A stretch of 43,865 bases of DNA from an uncultured Ruminococcus sp. (GTDB lineage Bacteria > Bacillota > Clostridia > Oscillospirales > Acutalibacteraceae), in assembly GCA_902776975.1 (NCBI GenBank), contig CACYSI010000006.1, positions 1 to 43,865 on the forward strand. Reading direction: 5' to 3'. The first letter of the stretch is position 1. Every line of letters starts with the position of its first letter. Positions 35,585 through 43,307 of this stretch are shown piece after piece. The notes beneath the pieces were generated by a model that was not told the DNA's origin, made no database searches, and was given only the letters and a program-made list of their open reading frames with translations. Made by a program: the position numbers and the translations under genes.

Positions 35585-36530
35585 AAAAATAGGCGGCCTC
35601 GGCAAAGGTCTCTCGGCGATATTCAGCGAGAACGATACCGAGGACAACAGCGAGATAGTCACCATAAAGATATCGCAGATCGAGCCTAACCGCAGTCAGC
35701 CGCGCCGCAGCTTTGACGAAGAAGCTCTGCAGGAGCTTTCCGAAAGCATCAGGGCGCACGGAGTGCTGCAGCCGATACTTGTACGTCCGCAGATATACGG
35801 CGGATATCAGATAGTAGCCGGCGAGCGCCGATACCGCGCCTCGCGCATGGCGGGACTCACTGAGATACCCGCTATCGTCAGAGAGCTCAGCGACAGCGAG
35901 ACCATGCAGATAGCTCTGATAGAGAATCTGCAGAGGCAGGATCTGAGCGTGCTTGAGGAGGCTAAGGGCTATCGCTCGCTGATGGACGATTACGGCTTCT
36001 CGCAGGAGGATGTGGCCCGCACCGTAGGCAAATCGCGCTCGGCGGTAGCGAACATCTTAAGACTGCTCGGACTGCCCGAGGATGTGGCGCCGATGCTCGA
36101 CAGCGGCAGACTCAGCCCCGGACACGCGAGAGCGCTGCTCGCTTTAGAGGACGGGGGCGCGGTAAAGCAGACGGCTGATAAAATAGTCAAAGAAGGGCTG
36201 TCCGTACGCGAGACCGAGGCTCTGGTCAAAAAGCTGAACAGCGCGGCGTTAAGCGGCGATAGACCCGCAAAGGCAAAAAAATCGGCGGCGTCAAAGCCCG
36301 CTCTGTATACCGAGGTGGAGCTGTCGCTCAGCGAGCACTTAGGCACCAAGGTATCTGTCAGCGACAACAAGGCTAAAGGAGTAGGGGAGCTGACGATAGA
36401 ATTTTATAACCCCGCCGAGCTGTTTATGCTGGCGAATAAAATAGAAAAGCTCTGGAACACGACTTTGGTCGATCCGGAGAATGTAAAAGAATCGGAAAAA
36501 TTTTTGGAGGGAATGAAAGAAAATGATTGA
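35577..36530 (+). CDS. parB: Chromosome partitioning protein ParB (Spo0J)
   Basis: 317 residues. The N-terminal tail KKIGGLGKGLSAIFSEND is the ParA-stimulating arm, followed by ISQIEPNRSQPRRSFDEEALQEL, the CTP-binding GERRYRASRMAG, ENLQRQDLSVLEEAKGY and the helix-turn-helix TVGKSRSAVANILRLLGLP. The C-terminus (LSEHLGTKVSVSDN...GELTIEFYNPAEL) is the dimerisation domain. It loads at the three perfect parS sites nearby. Confidence 0.96.
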   Translation: MAKKIGGLGKGLSAIFSENDTEDNSEIVTIKISQIEPNRSQPRRSFDEEALQELSESIRAHGVLQPILVRPQIYGGYQIVAGERRYRASRMAGLTEIPAIVRELSDSETMQIALIENLQRQDLSVLEEAKGYRSLMDDYGFSQEDVARTVGKSRSAVANILRLLGLPEDVAPMLDSGRLSPGHARALLALEDGGAVKQTADKIVKEGLSVRETEALVKKLNSAALSGDRPAKAKKSAASKPALYTEVELSLSEHLGTKVSVSDNKAKGVGELTIEFYNPAELFMLANKIEKLWNTTLVDPENVKESEKFLEGMKEND

Positions 36531-37806
36531 CATCAAATTTTTAAGAGAGAATCCTGAGATCGTAAAGCAGAACATCAAAAACAAATTTCAGGACAAAAAG
36601 CTGCCGCTCGTAGACGAGGTCATCGAGCTGGACAAGCAGGCTCGCGCCGCTAAGGGTGAGGCTGACGCTCTGCGCGCCAACCGCAACAAGATCTCTAAGG
36701 AGATCGGCGGATGCTTCGCCCGCGGTGAAAAAGAAAAGGCAGAGCAGCTCAAGGCTGAGGTAGCCGCTCAGGGCGCTCAGCTCGAAGAGCTCGAGAAGAA
36801 AGAGGCTGAGCTGAACGAAAAGGTCACCGAGATAATGATGATCATACCCAACATCATTGACCCCGACGTGCCGATAGGCAAGGACGACAGCGAGAATGTT
36901 GAGATAGAGCGCTTCGGCGAGCCTGTAGTACCCGACTTTGAGGTGCCTTATCATACCGAGATCATGGAGAGACTGAACGGTATCGATCTTGACGCCGCCC
37001 GCAAGGTAGCCGGCAACGGCTTCTATTATCTCATGGGAGATATCGCCAGACTGCACTCTGCCGTTATCTCTTACGCTCGCGATTTCATGATCAACAAGGG
37101 CTTTACATACTGCATACCGCCCTACATGATCCGCTCAAACGTTGTATCGGGCGTTATGTCCTTTGCCGAGATGGACGCTATGATGTACAAGATCGAGGGA
37201 GAGGATCTCTTCCTGATCGGTACCTCCGAGCACAGCATGATCGGTAAGTTCATTGATACTATACTTAAAGAAGAGGACCTGCCTTACACGCTGACATCTT
37301 ACAGCCCCTGCTTCAGAAAGGAGAAGGGCGCTCACGGTATAGAGGAGCGCGGCGTATACCGCATCCACCAGTTTGAGAAGCAGGAGATGATAGTAGTCTG
37401 CAAGCCCGACGAGAGCCGTATGTGGTTTGAAAAGCTGTGGCAGAATACCGTTGAGTTTTTCCGTACACTCGACATCCCCGTACGCACCCTCGAGTGCTGC
37501 TCCGGCGACCTCGCCGACCTCAAGGTCAAGTCTATCGACGTCGAGGCGTGGAGCCCCAGACAGAAGAAATACTTTGAGGTAGGCTCCTGCTCTAATCTGA
37601 CTGACGCTCAGGCGCGCAGACTCAAGATCAGAGTAACGGGCAAGGACGGCAAGTACTACGCGCATACTCTCAACAACACCTGCGTGGCTCCGCCCCGTAT
37701 GCTGATCGCCTTCCTCGAGAACAACCTCAACGCCGACGGCAGCGTGAGCATACCCGAGGCTCTGAGACCCTATATGGGCGGTATGGAGAAGATAGAAGCG
37801 AAGTAA
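36523..37806 (+). CDS. serS: Seryl-tRNA synthetase
   Basis: The 427-residue class II synthetase charges tRNA-Ser. N-terminal coiled-coil arm (about 30-100), GTSEHSMIG, motif 2 region CFRKEKGAHGIEERGVYRIHQF and motif 3 NNTCVAPPRMLIAFLEN. The motif 3 segment differs from the SGLAVGRTL form of B. subtilis but keeps the Arg. ATG at 36523 overlaps parB by 8 bp; GGAGGG lies about 12 nt upstream. Confidence 0.95.
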   Translation: MIDIKFLRENPEIVKQNIKNKFQDKKLPLVDEVIELDKQARAAKGEADALRANRNKISKEIGGCFARGEKEKAEQLKAEVAAQGAQLEELEKKEAELNEKVTEIMMIIPNIIDPDVPIGKDDSENVEIERFGEPVVPDFEVPYHTEIMERLNGIDLDAARKVAGNGFYYLMGDIARLHSAVISYARDFMINKGFTYCIPPYMIRSNVVSGVMSFAEMDAMMYKIEGEDLFLIGTSEHSMIGKFIDTILKEEDLPYTLTSYSPCFRKEKGAHGIEERGVYRIHQFEKQEMIVVCKPDESRMWFEKLWQNTVEFFRTLDIPVRTLECCSGDLADLKVKSIDVEAWSPRQKKYFEVGSCSNLTDAQARRLKIRVTGKDGKYYAHTLNNTCVAPPRMLIAFLENNLNADGSVSIPEALRPYMGGMEKIEAK

Positions 37807-37823
37807 GGGACGAGTTGACTGTT

Positions 37824-38001
37824 AAATGTCCCTGCGGGACAGGAACCCTCCGCCCCTTCGGGGCACCTCCCTTAGGAAAGGGAGGCTTGTCGCTTCGCAA
37901 ATGTCCCTGCGGGACAGGAACCCTCCGGTCTACGGATGCCGTAGGCTTGGTGTGCTGCTCCTCTTTGTGGGATTGCCACGTCGCTTCGCTCCTCGCAATG
38001 A
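37824..38001. repeat. Mosaic repeat block
   Basis: The unit AATGTCCCTGCGGGACAGGA plus ACCCTCCG occurs at 37825 and again at 37900. 37854-37886 is a CCTCCCTTAGGAAAGGGAGG member, and 37971-38001 is an inverted CATTGCGA...GGCAATC copy. The 280 bp between serS and the acyltransferase gene holds no gene. Confidence 0.65.
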
Positions 38002-38086
38002 CACGCAGAGGAAAGGGAGGCTTATCGCTGCGCGAATGTCTTTAGATTCAGAAGCCTTTAAATATTGTTGAACGGGAGAAGATCCT

Positions 38087-39223
38087 ATGAAATTGAGTTT
38101 GTTAAGTAAATACCGCACATATATCATGGGAGCGGCGATGATCTGGGTCATGTGGTTCCACTCGCTGTTCACGGGTAAGACCGACGTCTTTCACTTTATC
38201 CATGACATCGGCTTTTACGGTGTGGATATGTTCCTCATGGTGTCGGGTCTGGGCTTGTACTTCTCGATGCGCAAGTCTAAGAACGCGCTCGACTTCTATA
38301 AAAAGCGCGCTATCCGTATCTTGCCCGCGTACCTTATCGTAGTTTTGGCGTGGTATCTGTTCTTTAAGACGGACGTCAGCACAGGCGATAAGATACTCTC
38401 GATACTGGGTATAAACTATTTCAGAGGTACGGTATATTCGATACCCGAGAGGTTTGACTGGTTCATACCTACTCTGCTGCTGTTTTATCTGCTGGTGCCG
38501 CTGTATGACAAGCTGTTTCAGAAAGCAACGGTAAAGTGGAAGTTCACCTGCCTTGCGTGTCTGATATCTCCGATACTGTGCATAGTGACTTATCACACGC
38601 ATATGCAGCCTCTGTACGGCAGCATAGTGCGCATACCTATCTTCCTCATTGGCTATAACATCGGCTGGTTCCTGTATGAGAAAAAGGAAGAGCAAAAGGG
38701 CAGCTGGATGGTTTATATACCGCTGATGACTGTCGGTTTGATTGCGGGCTACTATTTTCAGAATGTCATCTGCGGAGCTGTTCCGAACACCGTATGGGGC
38801 ATAAACGCGTACCCCGCGACATTTGTGGCGCCCGGTATATCCATACTCATAGCGTTGTTTGTGATGTTCGCGCATAAGTATCTGAAGATAGTCGGCAAGA
38901 TCATAACCCTGCCGTTTTATATCTGCGGCAGATATAGCCTTGAGATATATCTTATACATCAGAGGCTGATGACTGTAGTCAACGGTGACTCGGCGGTACA
39001 GCTCAGGAACGCCGTTATATCTAAGGTCGGGCTCGGCGGATATTACTTCGCTATCGCTCTGGCGACGGTGGCTGTCGCCGCGGCTCTGCATGAGCTGGTA
39101 GCGCTGGTCACAAGGCTGATACAGGGCAAGGGCAGGAAGAAGCCCGAAAATACTGAAGAGAAAAAAGAAGCCGAAACAACGGATACGGAAGCAACCGTAA
39201 ACGCAGGATCGGCGGCTGTATAA
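38087..39223 (+). CDS. Acyltransferase 3 family membrane protein
   Basis: 378 residues with about ten TM helices. The acyltransferase-3 landmarks are WFHSLFTG (conserved His), GVDMFLMVSGLGLYFSMRK and YKKRAIRILPAYLI. Relatives move acetyl or other acyl groups to extracytoplasmic sugars, for example in peptidoglycan or exopolysaccharide; the substrate here is unknown. The last about 40 residues are charged and disordered (KPENTEEKKEAETTDTEA). GGGAG lies upstream of the ATG. It may be linked to surface polysaccharide with the CpsB-like gene nearby. Confidence 0.85.
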   Translation: MKLSLLSKYRTYIMGAAMIWVMWFHSLFTGKTDVFHFIHDIGFYGVDMFLMVSGLGLYFSMRKSKNALDFYKKRAIRILPAYLIVVLAWYLFFKTDVSTGDKILSILGINYFRGTVYSIPERFDWFIPTLLLFYLLVPLYDKLFQKATVKWKFTCLACLISPILCIVTYHTHMQPLYGSIVRIPIFLIGYNIGWFLYEKKEEQKGSWMVYIPLMTVGLIAGYYFQNVICGAVPNTVWGINAYPATFVAPGISILIALFVMFAHKYLKIVGKIITLPFYICGRYSLEIYLIHQRLMTVVNGDSAVQLRNAVISKVGLGGYYFAIALATVAVAAALHELVALVTRLIQGKGRKKPENTEEKKEAETTDTEATVNAGSAAV

Positions 39224-39244
39224 ATAATAACTAACAGAAAAAAT

Positions 39245-39271
39245 GGGCTGCCGTACCGAGTACGACAGCCC
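39245..39271. repeat. Hairpin copy 1 flanking the fic gene
   Basis: GGGCTGCCGTAC CGA GTACGACAGCCC, with one mismatch in a 12-bp stem, identical over 27 bp to 39917-39943. It has an A-run before it and no T-run after, so on the minus strand it looks like a terminator. Confidence 0.8.
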
Positions 39272-39296
39272 TGATGATAATATGACGGGTGATGAT

Positions 39297-39908
39297 ATGA
39301 CTTTACAAAACAAATTGAATATCACTGATCCTGCCGAGCTTATGAGAGAAGAAGAGAGACTCAGTAAGCTGAGAGCCAAAGAGCTGTATGACAGCGGAAG
39401 ATTGACTGAGATGAAAGCCGGAACTGTCAGCTCGCTGCTGGATATACACAGAATACTGTTTTCGGATATATATGACTTTGCCGGTGAGATAAGGACAGTT
39501 AATCTCGCTAAAGGGAGCTTCAGGTTCGCTCCTGTGATGTATCTTGCCGCGGCGCTTGAAAACGTTGAGAAAATGCCTCAGAGTACCTTTGAGCAGATCA
39601 TAGAAAAGTACGTTGAGATGAATATCGCGCATCCGTTCAGAGAGGGAAACGGCAGGGCTACCCGAATATGGCTCGATCTGATACTGAGAAAAGAGCTGTC
39701 TAAGGTAGTAGACTGGAGCAAGGTGGACAAAACGGATTATCTGCTCGCTATGGAGAGAAGCCCCGTAAAGGATGTTGAGATAAAGTATCTGCTCAGAGAA
39801 GCGCTGACCGATAAGATCAACGACAGAGAGATATATATGAAGGGTATAGATAACAGCTATATGTACGAGGGCTATCATGCCTTTGAAACAGATAAAATAG
39901 AGCGATAA
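39297..39908 (+). CDS. Fic-domain protein, probable class III adenylyltransferase
   Basis: 203 residues from the ATG at 39297 (MTLQNKLNITDPAELMREEER). The Fic motif is complete: HPFREGNGRATR with catalytic His112, preceded by FAGEIRTVNLAKGSFRFAP (target-binding flap). Near the C-terminus SYMYEG (Ser187, Glu191, Gly192) fits the inhibitory motif (S/T)xxxE(G/N) found at the C-terminus of class III Fic proteins, so activity should be self-restrained without a separate antitoxin. Fic enzymes usually transfer AMP to Tyr, Ser or Thr of partners. An ATG at 39243 lies inside a hairpin repeat and is unlikely. No antitoxin gene is adjacent. Confidence 0.9.
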   Translation: MTLQNKLNITDPAELMREEERLSKLRAKELYDSGRLTEMKAGTVSSLLDIHRILFSDIYDFAGEIRTVNLAKGSFRFAPVMYLAAALENVEKMPQSTFEQIIEKYVEMNIAHPFREGNGRATRIWLDLILRKELSKVVDWSKVDKTDYLLAMERSPVKDVEIKYLLREALTDKINDREIYMKGIDNSYMYEGYHAFETDKIER

Positions 39909-39916
39909 TGAATAAC

Positions 39917-39950
39917 GGGCTGCCGTACCGAGTACGACAGCCCTGAGCTT
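39917..39950 (+). terminator. Terminator after fic (hairpin copy 2)
   Basis: Same hairpin as at 39245-39271, here followed by TGAGCTTTTATTATT, between convergent genes. Confidence 0.65.
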
Positions 39951-39953
39951 TTA

Positions 39954-40661
39954 TTATTCCTTGATCCTGTGGCGGTTGAAGCGATGCTCAAAATCGGCGT
40001 TGAGCTGACGCCAAGCGCCGGGGGAGAGCTTCTTCTCTATTACGCGCTTAGCCTCGTTCATGTTAGGTTGGCGTGAAGAGGTATTGTGGCAGTCTGTACC
40101 GAGAAAGTGCAGACGGTCGTTGTCTATCATCTTGAGAGCTAACTTACGAGATTTTGAAGAAGTGAAAGCCTCGGCGTTGCACTGAAAATAGAAGGGTTGA
40201 TCAAAGAGGTTCTCAAAAACCCGCTTGCTCTGGATGCTCTGATAGCGCTCTACATGAGCCAGTATGATGCGCAGACTGCTGTAATACTGCAGGGTGATCA
40301 GCTCCTCAAAAATGCGGTCAGACCACTTGACGAAGGGCATCTCGATGAGGATGAGGTCGGTGCCCTCGATCTTGAGCTTCTGGATGACCTCGCTCTGGGA
40401 TATGCCGGGATAATAGAGTATCTCGGAGCCGAAAAGTATCTCGGGACAGTCGTCGGTGAGATGAGGCTCAAGAGCAGCGAACGATTTTGCGCGCCTCTTA
40501 AGAAAGGTATCGGGATCCTCCTGACTGCCGTAAAAATGCGATGTGGAGACCATGGTGGTGACGCCCTGAGCCTTGGATGATCGAAGCATCTCAAGGGACA
40601 TCTCTACAGACTTGCTGCCGTCGTCCATCTTGGGTAAAAAGTGGCTGTGTATATCGAGCAT
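39954..40661 (-). CDS. CpsB/YwqE-like PHP-domain tyrosine phosphatase
   Basis: 235 residues. N-terminal metal-binding DIHSHFLPKMDDGS, further metal ligands STSHFY, GSEILYYP, ILAHVERYQSI and GTDCHNTSSRQPN fit the PHP-type phosphatase family of CpsB and YwqE, which dephosphorylate tyrosine kinases that control capsule and exopolysaccharide. No cognate kinase gene is in the window. AAGGAGGG lies 5 nt before the ATG. It is transcribed against the fork. Confidence 0.88.
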   Translation of the reverse strand: MLDIHSHFLPKMDDGSKSVEMSLEMLRSSKAQGVTTMVSTSHFYGSQEDPDTFLKRRAKSFAALEPHLTDDCPEILFGSEILYYPGISQSEVIQKLKIEGTDLILIEMPFVKWSDRIFEELITLQYYSSLRIILAHVERYQSIQSKRVFENLFDQPFYFQCNAEAFTSSKSRKLALKMIDNDRLHFLGTDCHNTSSRQPNMNEAKRVIEKKLSPGAWRQLNADFEHRFNRHRIKE

Positions 40662-40690
40662 GGAATCCCTCCTTGGATAATTATGGATTA

Positions 40691-40719
40691 ATTATAACAT
40701 AAGGCGGGAGCATATTCAA
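40691..40719 (-). promoter_or_regulatory. Promoter of the CpsB-like gene
   Basis: Minus strand: -35 TTGAAT (40714-40719), 17-bp spacer, -10 TATAAT (40691-40696). Confidence 0.75.
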
Positions 40720-40720
40720 C

Positions 40721-40749
40721 TTGAAAATTGTAAATAATTATGTTATATT
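40721..40749 (+). promoter_or_regulatory. Promoter of the DUF6198-like gene
   Basis: -35 TTGAAA (40721-40726), 17-bp spacer, -10 TATATT (40744-40749). Its -35 lies 1 bp from that of the divergent promoter. Confidence 0.65.
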
Positions 40750-40856
40750 TTCATCATTGCTTTCTGTGTTTTTGTATCAAACGCAGGGACTTTTAAGAAC
40801 GCGCTGAGTACCGCGCTCAGACAGAGAGATGAGGCTGAAAACTGAAGGTGAAAAAA

Positions 40857-41549
40857 ATGAAAAAGCGAGTCTTCTATACCGAGCTTGCATATTTATTCGG
40901 AATAATATCGTTGGCGTTCGGCGTGACCTTTATGGAGAGAGCGAACTTCGGCATGAGCATGGTTGTGGCGCCCGCCTATGTACTGCACAGATATATCTCG
41001 CTGCTGCCGGGGATGGGGTGGTTCACCTTCGGCGTGGCTGAATATACGCTGCAGCTGGCGCTGGTCATCGCGCTGATGCTGATCATGCGTAAGTTCAGAG
41101 TATCGTATCTCTTCTCGTTTGTGACGGCTGTGTGGTACGGATATCTGCTCGACCTCATCATGTGGCTGATACCGCCGCTCTCGGAGGACGCTTGGGGGCT
41201 GAGGATAGTATTTTTCATCGCGGGAGAGCTGTTCTGCACACTGGGCGTATCGCTTGTGTTCCACACATACATCCCGCCCGAGGCGTACGAGCTGTTTGTG
41301 TCGGAGCTCGCCAAGAAAACCGGCAAGCCTACCGGCACGGTAAAATGGATATATGATATATGCAGCTGTATTGTCGCGGTGGCGCTGTCGTTCATCTTCT
41401 TCGGCTTCGGCACCTTTGTGGGCGTGAACTGGGGCACGGCGCTGTGCGCGGTGATCAACGGCTTCATCATAGGATGGATGTGCAAGGTCGAGGACAGGTA
41501 CTTTGACTTTAAGGACGGACTAAAGCTGAGAAAGTTCTTTGAAAAGTAA
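40857..41549 (+). CDS. Multi-pass membrane protein, YczE/DUF6198-like
   Basis: 230 residues with about five TM helices (LFGIISLAFGVTFMERANFGMSM, FGVAEYTLQLALVIALMLIM, YLFSFVTAVWYGYLLDLIMWLI, LRIVFFIAGELFCTLGVSLVF, ALCAVINGFIIGWMC). It resembles the YczE/YitT-type families in size and topology; the assignment is tentative and the function unknown. ATG at 40857 with AAGGTG 6 nt upstream; a GTG at 40848 would add three residues. Confidence 0.75.
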   Translation: MKKRVFYTELAYLFGIISLAFGVTFMERANFGMSMVVAPAYVLHRYISLLPGMGWFTFGVAEYTLQLALVIALMLIMRKFRVSYLFSFVTAVWYGYLLDLIMWLIPPLSEDAWGLRIVFFIAGELFCTLGVSLVFHTYIPPEAYELFVSELAKKTGKPTGTVKWIYDICSCIVAVALSFIFFGFGTFVGVNWGTALCAVINGFIIGWMCKVEDRYFDFKDGLKLRKFFEK

Positions 41550-41601
41550 AACTCGCGGAGGACATATAGCTGAAATAATCAGTGAAAATCCGCAAAAACA
41601 C

Positions 41602-41630
41602 TTGACAAACAGACGATGTTATAATATAAT
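41602..41630 (+). promoter_or_regulatory. Promoter of the tRNA cluster
   Basis: -35 TTGACA (41602-41607), 17-bp spacer, -10 TATAAT (41625-41630): consensus, as expected for stable RNA. Confidence 0.9.
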
Positions 41631-41678
41631 AATTTTTGCTTTAAGTCGAGTTTGCCGGATCCCGACTGAAGTGTATAT

Positions 41679-41755
41679 GGCGGAATAGCTCAGCTGGCTA
41701 GAGCATTCGGTTCATACCCGAAGTGTCGTAGGTTCAAGTCCTATTTCCGCTACCA
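41679..41755 (+). tRNA. tRNA-Met (CAT)
   Basis: 77 nt with encoded CCA. Acceptor GGCGGAA/TTCCGCT (one G-T), D-arm AGCTCAGCTGGCTAGAGC, anticodon loop TTCATAC on a TTCGG/CCGAA stem, T-arm GTAGG TTCAAGT CCTAT. The anticodon stem lacks the three G-C pairs of initiator tRNA, so elongator Met is most likely; Ile2 with a modified C34 cannot be excluded from sequence alone. Confidence 0.95.
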
Positions 41756-41796
41756 AATCAAGCAGAGATCGCCGCAGAGCGGTTTCTGCTTGCTAT

Positions 41797-41871
41797 GGCC
41801 CGGTGGTCAAGCGGTCAAGACACCGCCCTTTCACGGCGGTAACACGAGTTCGATTCTCGTCCGGGTCACCA
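41797..41871 (+). tRNA. tRNA-Glu (TTC)
   Basis: 75 nt with CCA. Acceptor GGCCCGG/CCGGGTC, anticodon loop CTTTCAC on CCGCC/GGCGG, T-arm ACGAG TTCGATT CTCGT. Confidence 0.96.
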
Positions 41872-41872
41872 C

Positions 41873-41903
41873 ACCCCTGTCGCTTGACAGGGGCTTTGTT
41901 TTT
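41873..41903 (+). terminator. Terminator-like hairpin between tRNA-Glu and tRNA-Leu
   Basis: CCCCTGTC GCTT GACAGGGG then CTTTGTTTTT. It may partially separate tRNA-Leu from the upstream promoter. Confidence 0.8.
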
Positions 41904-41932
41904 ACCGATATCCGAGGATATCGAGTCTGCTC

Positions 41933-42019
41933 GCCGGTGTGGTGGAATAGGCAGACACAAGGGACTTAAAATCCCTCGGAGTAACATCCGTACCGGTTCA
42001 AGTCCGGTCACCGGCACCA
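41933..42019 (+). tRNA. tRNA-Leu (TAA)
   Basis: 87 nt with CCA. Acceptor GCCGGTG/CACCGGC, anticodon loop CTTAAAA on AGGGA/TCCCT, long variable arm CGGAGTAACATCCG, T-arm ACCGG TTCAAGT CCGGT. Confidence 0.97.
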
Positions 42020-42024
42020 AAAAA

Positions 42025-42050
42025 GGCAGTTTTTTAACTGTCTTTTTTTG
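42025..42050 (+). terminator. Terminator after tRNA-Leu
   Basis: GGCAGTT TTTT AACTGTC followed by TTTTTTT. Confidence 0.9.
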
Positions 42051-42310
42051 TTGCCTAAGTCGCGCAAACCCGCTTAAAATCTACCTTTTTTGATTTTCAA
42101 AATTTTGGTAAAGTTTGGTTAAATTCTTTAAAAACAATTTCTATTGCACTACTACTGCACTACTCGCCTTTTTGCATACGAGTGAATAAAGTGCATATTC
42201 ATCATTTTTGGGTATTTATTATGGTCATTTTTTGCCTTTTTTTGATACGTTTTTCATGGGTTTTCAGCAACAAAAATAGATTGCTTTTTCAGGAACAACA
42301 GAAACAAGAT

Positions 42311-42490
42311 AGAGCATATTTGTTCCTCCGTTCATGGTTTCTCGTCAATTCCATTTTAACGGATTTGGTGCAAATATGCTCTACTTTTTTACTTTGTTCT
42401 TTGTAGGCTCTATTTGTTACCCCAACTTTTATTATAGAGCCATAACAACAAGCATCGGGGCAGACGCTATAGCTGTCCCGATGTTTTTTT
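42311..42490 (+). ncRNA. Candidate structured RNA downstream of the tRNAs
   Basis: Three hairpins in a row in a gene-free stretch (42051-42851). First, AGAGCATATTTG (42311-42322) pairs perfectly with CAAATATGCTCT (42371-42382), enclosing TCCGTT/AACGGA and ATGG/CCAT. Second, GGCTCTAT (42406-42413) pairs with ATAGAGCC (42434-42441). Third, a terminator CATCGGG...CCCGATG with TTTTTTT ends near 42488. The AGAGC/GCTCT arms of the first two could swap partners. It could also be a mobile-element remnant; 42051-42310 is AT-rich with no supported gene, and a 74-codon frame at 42182 looks spurious. Confidence 0.4.
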
Positions 42491-42550
42491 GATGTGTTGA
42501 TGACATGATGATATGACGCGCGGTGGGGGAAGGCTTTGTTGCGTGAATGT

Positions 42551-42745
42551 CGGAACCCTCCGGCACTTGACACGCGTGTCCGGGGCACCTCTCCTCTGTA
42601 TGGATTCTGTAAACCAAATCTAAGATTTGGACAGAATCTCACCTGAGGATTGCGGAGGCTTTGTCGTTGCGCGAATGCCGCTGACGCGGCAGAACCCTCC
42701 GAGTTCGCCTTTGGCGAACCCACCTCCCTTAGGAAAGGGAGGCTG
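42551..42745. repeat. Mosaic repeat block including the inverted 59-bp copy
   Basis: 42586-42644 is the reverse complement of 11154-11212. GACACGCGTGTC lies at 42569-42580, and 42691-42743 is an inverted copy of the 4456-4525 family. Confidence 0.65.
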
Positions 42746-42851
42746 ATCGCTGTAATGGGTCATGTGCTTTTTTGACTGTGATAGGTGTAAGAGTGGTTGC
42801 TTTTTGCTGTGGGAGTTTGAAAAAAATGAGGATAAAATATGCAAAAAAATG

Positions 42852-42880
42852 TAGACAAAAATTAAGAATTGTAGGATAAT
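42852..42880 (+). promoter_or_regulatory. Possible promoter of the macrodomain gene
   Basis: TAGACA (42852-42857), 17-bp spacer, GATAAT (42875-42880). Confidence 0.5.
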
Positions 42881-42899
42881 AAAAAGGAAGGTGATAAAT

Positions 42900-43307
42900 A
42901 TGACCCAAACTGAAAAAAGACTTTGGCTGATAAGCAGCCTGCTGTCTGAGCGCGGCGAAAACTTTGGCATACCCTCCGATGAATATGGTCAGAAGCGGCT
43001 GCTCAGATCGCTGTTCAATATCCGTATGCCGAGAGTCGCGGATGAGGAGTTTTTGCGTATTCAGGACGAGTATCTGAGTGAGGAGACGCGCCGAAAAGGG
43101 ATAACGGATATAGCCGATCTCGATCCTGTGCGCGAAGATCTTTATCTGTGGCAGGGAGATATCACTACCCTGAGATGCGGAGCGATAGTAAACGCCGCCA
43201 ACTCGCAGATGTTAGGGTGCTTCTCGCCGTGTCACGGCTGTATAGATAACGCGATACCTTACTTAATCACACACAGACCTATCACATCATTCAAGGCAAG
43301 TGCCTGA
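42900..43307 (+). pseudogene. Truncated macrodomain (ADP-ribosyl hydrolase-like) gene
   Basis: From the ATG at 42900 (AGGAAGGTG upstream) the protein reads MTQTEKRLWLISSLL..., then LYLWQGDITTLRCGAIVNAANSQMLGCFSPCHGCIDNAI, the start of a macrodomain of the stand-alone protein-ADP-ribose hydrolase type. Such proteins run to about 260 residues; here the match stops after CIDNAI at about 43255 and continues as unrelated residues (PYLITHRPITSFKASA) to a stop at 43307. More than half of the catalytic domain is missing, so it is most likely non-functional. The break coincides with the start of the open frame of the helix-turn-helix gene. Confidence 0.8.

Noticed and set aside
37815-38071. Overlapping small frames with CGTGTLRP/PPLGKGG-like products
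   Set aside because: They are translations of intergenic repeat modules, seen in several frames.
39243-39296. Longer N-terminus for the Fic protein
   Set aside because: It would translate a hairpin repeat that also occurs after the gene.
42020-42310. Prophage or island attachment site at the 3' end of tRNA-Leu
   Set aside because: No repeat of the tRNA 3' end and no integrase were seen in the window.
42182-42406. 74-codon open frame after the tRNAs
   Set aside because: Low-complexity F/L/I-rich product, no ribosome binding site, overlaps a strong RNA hairpin.
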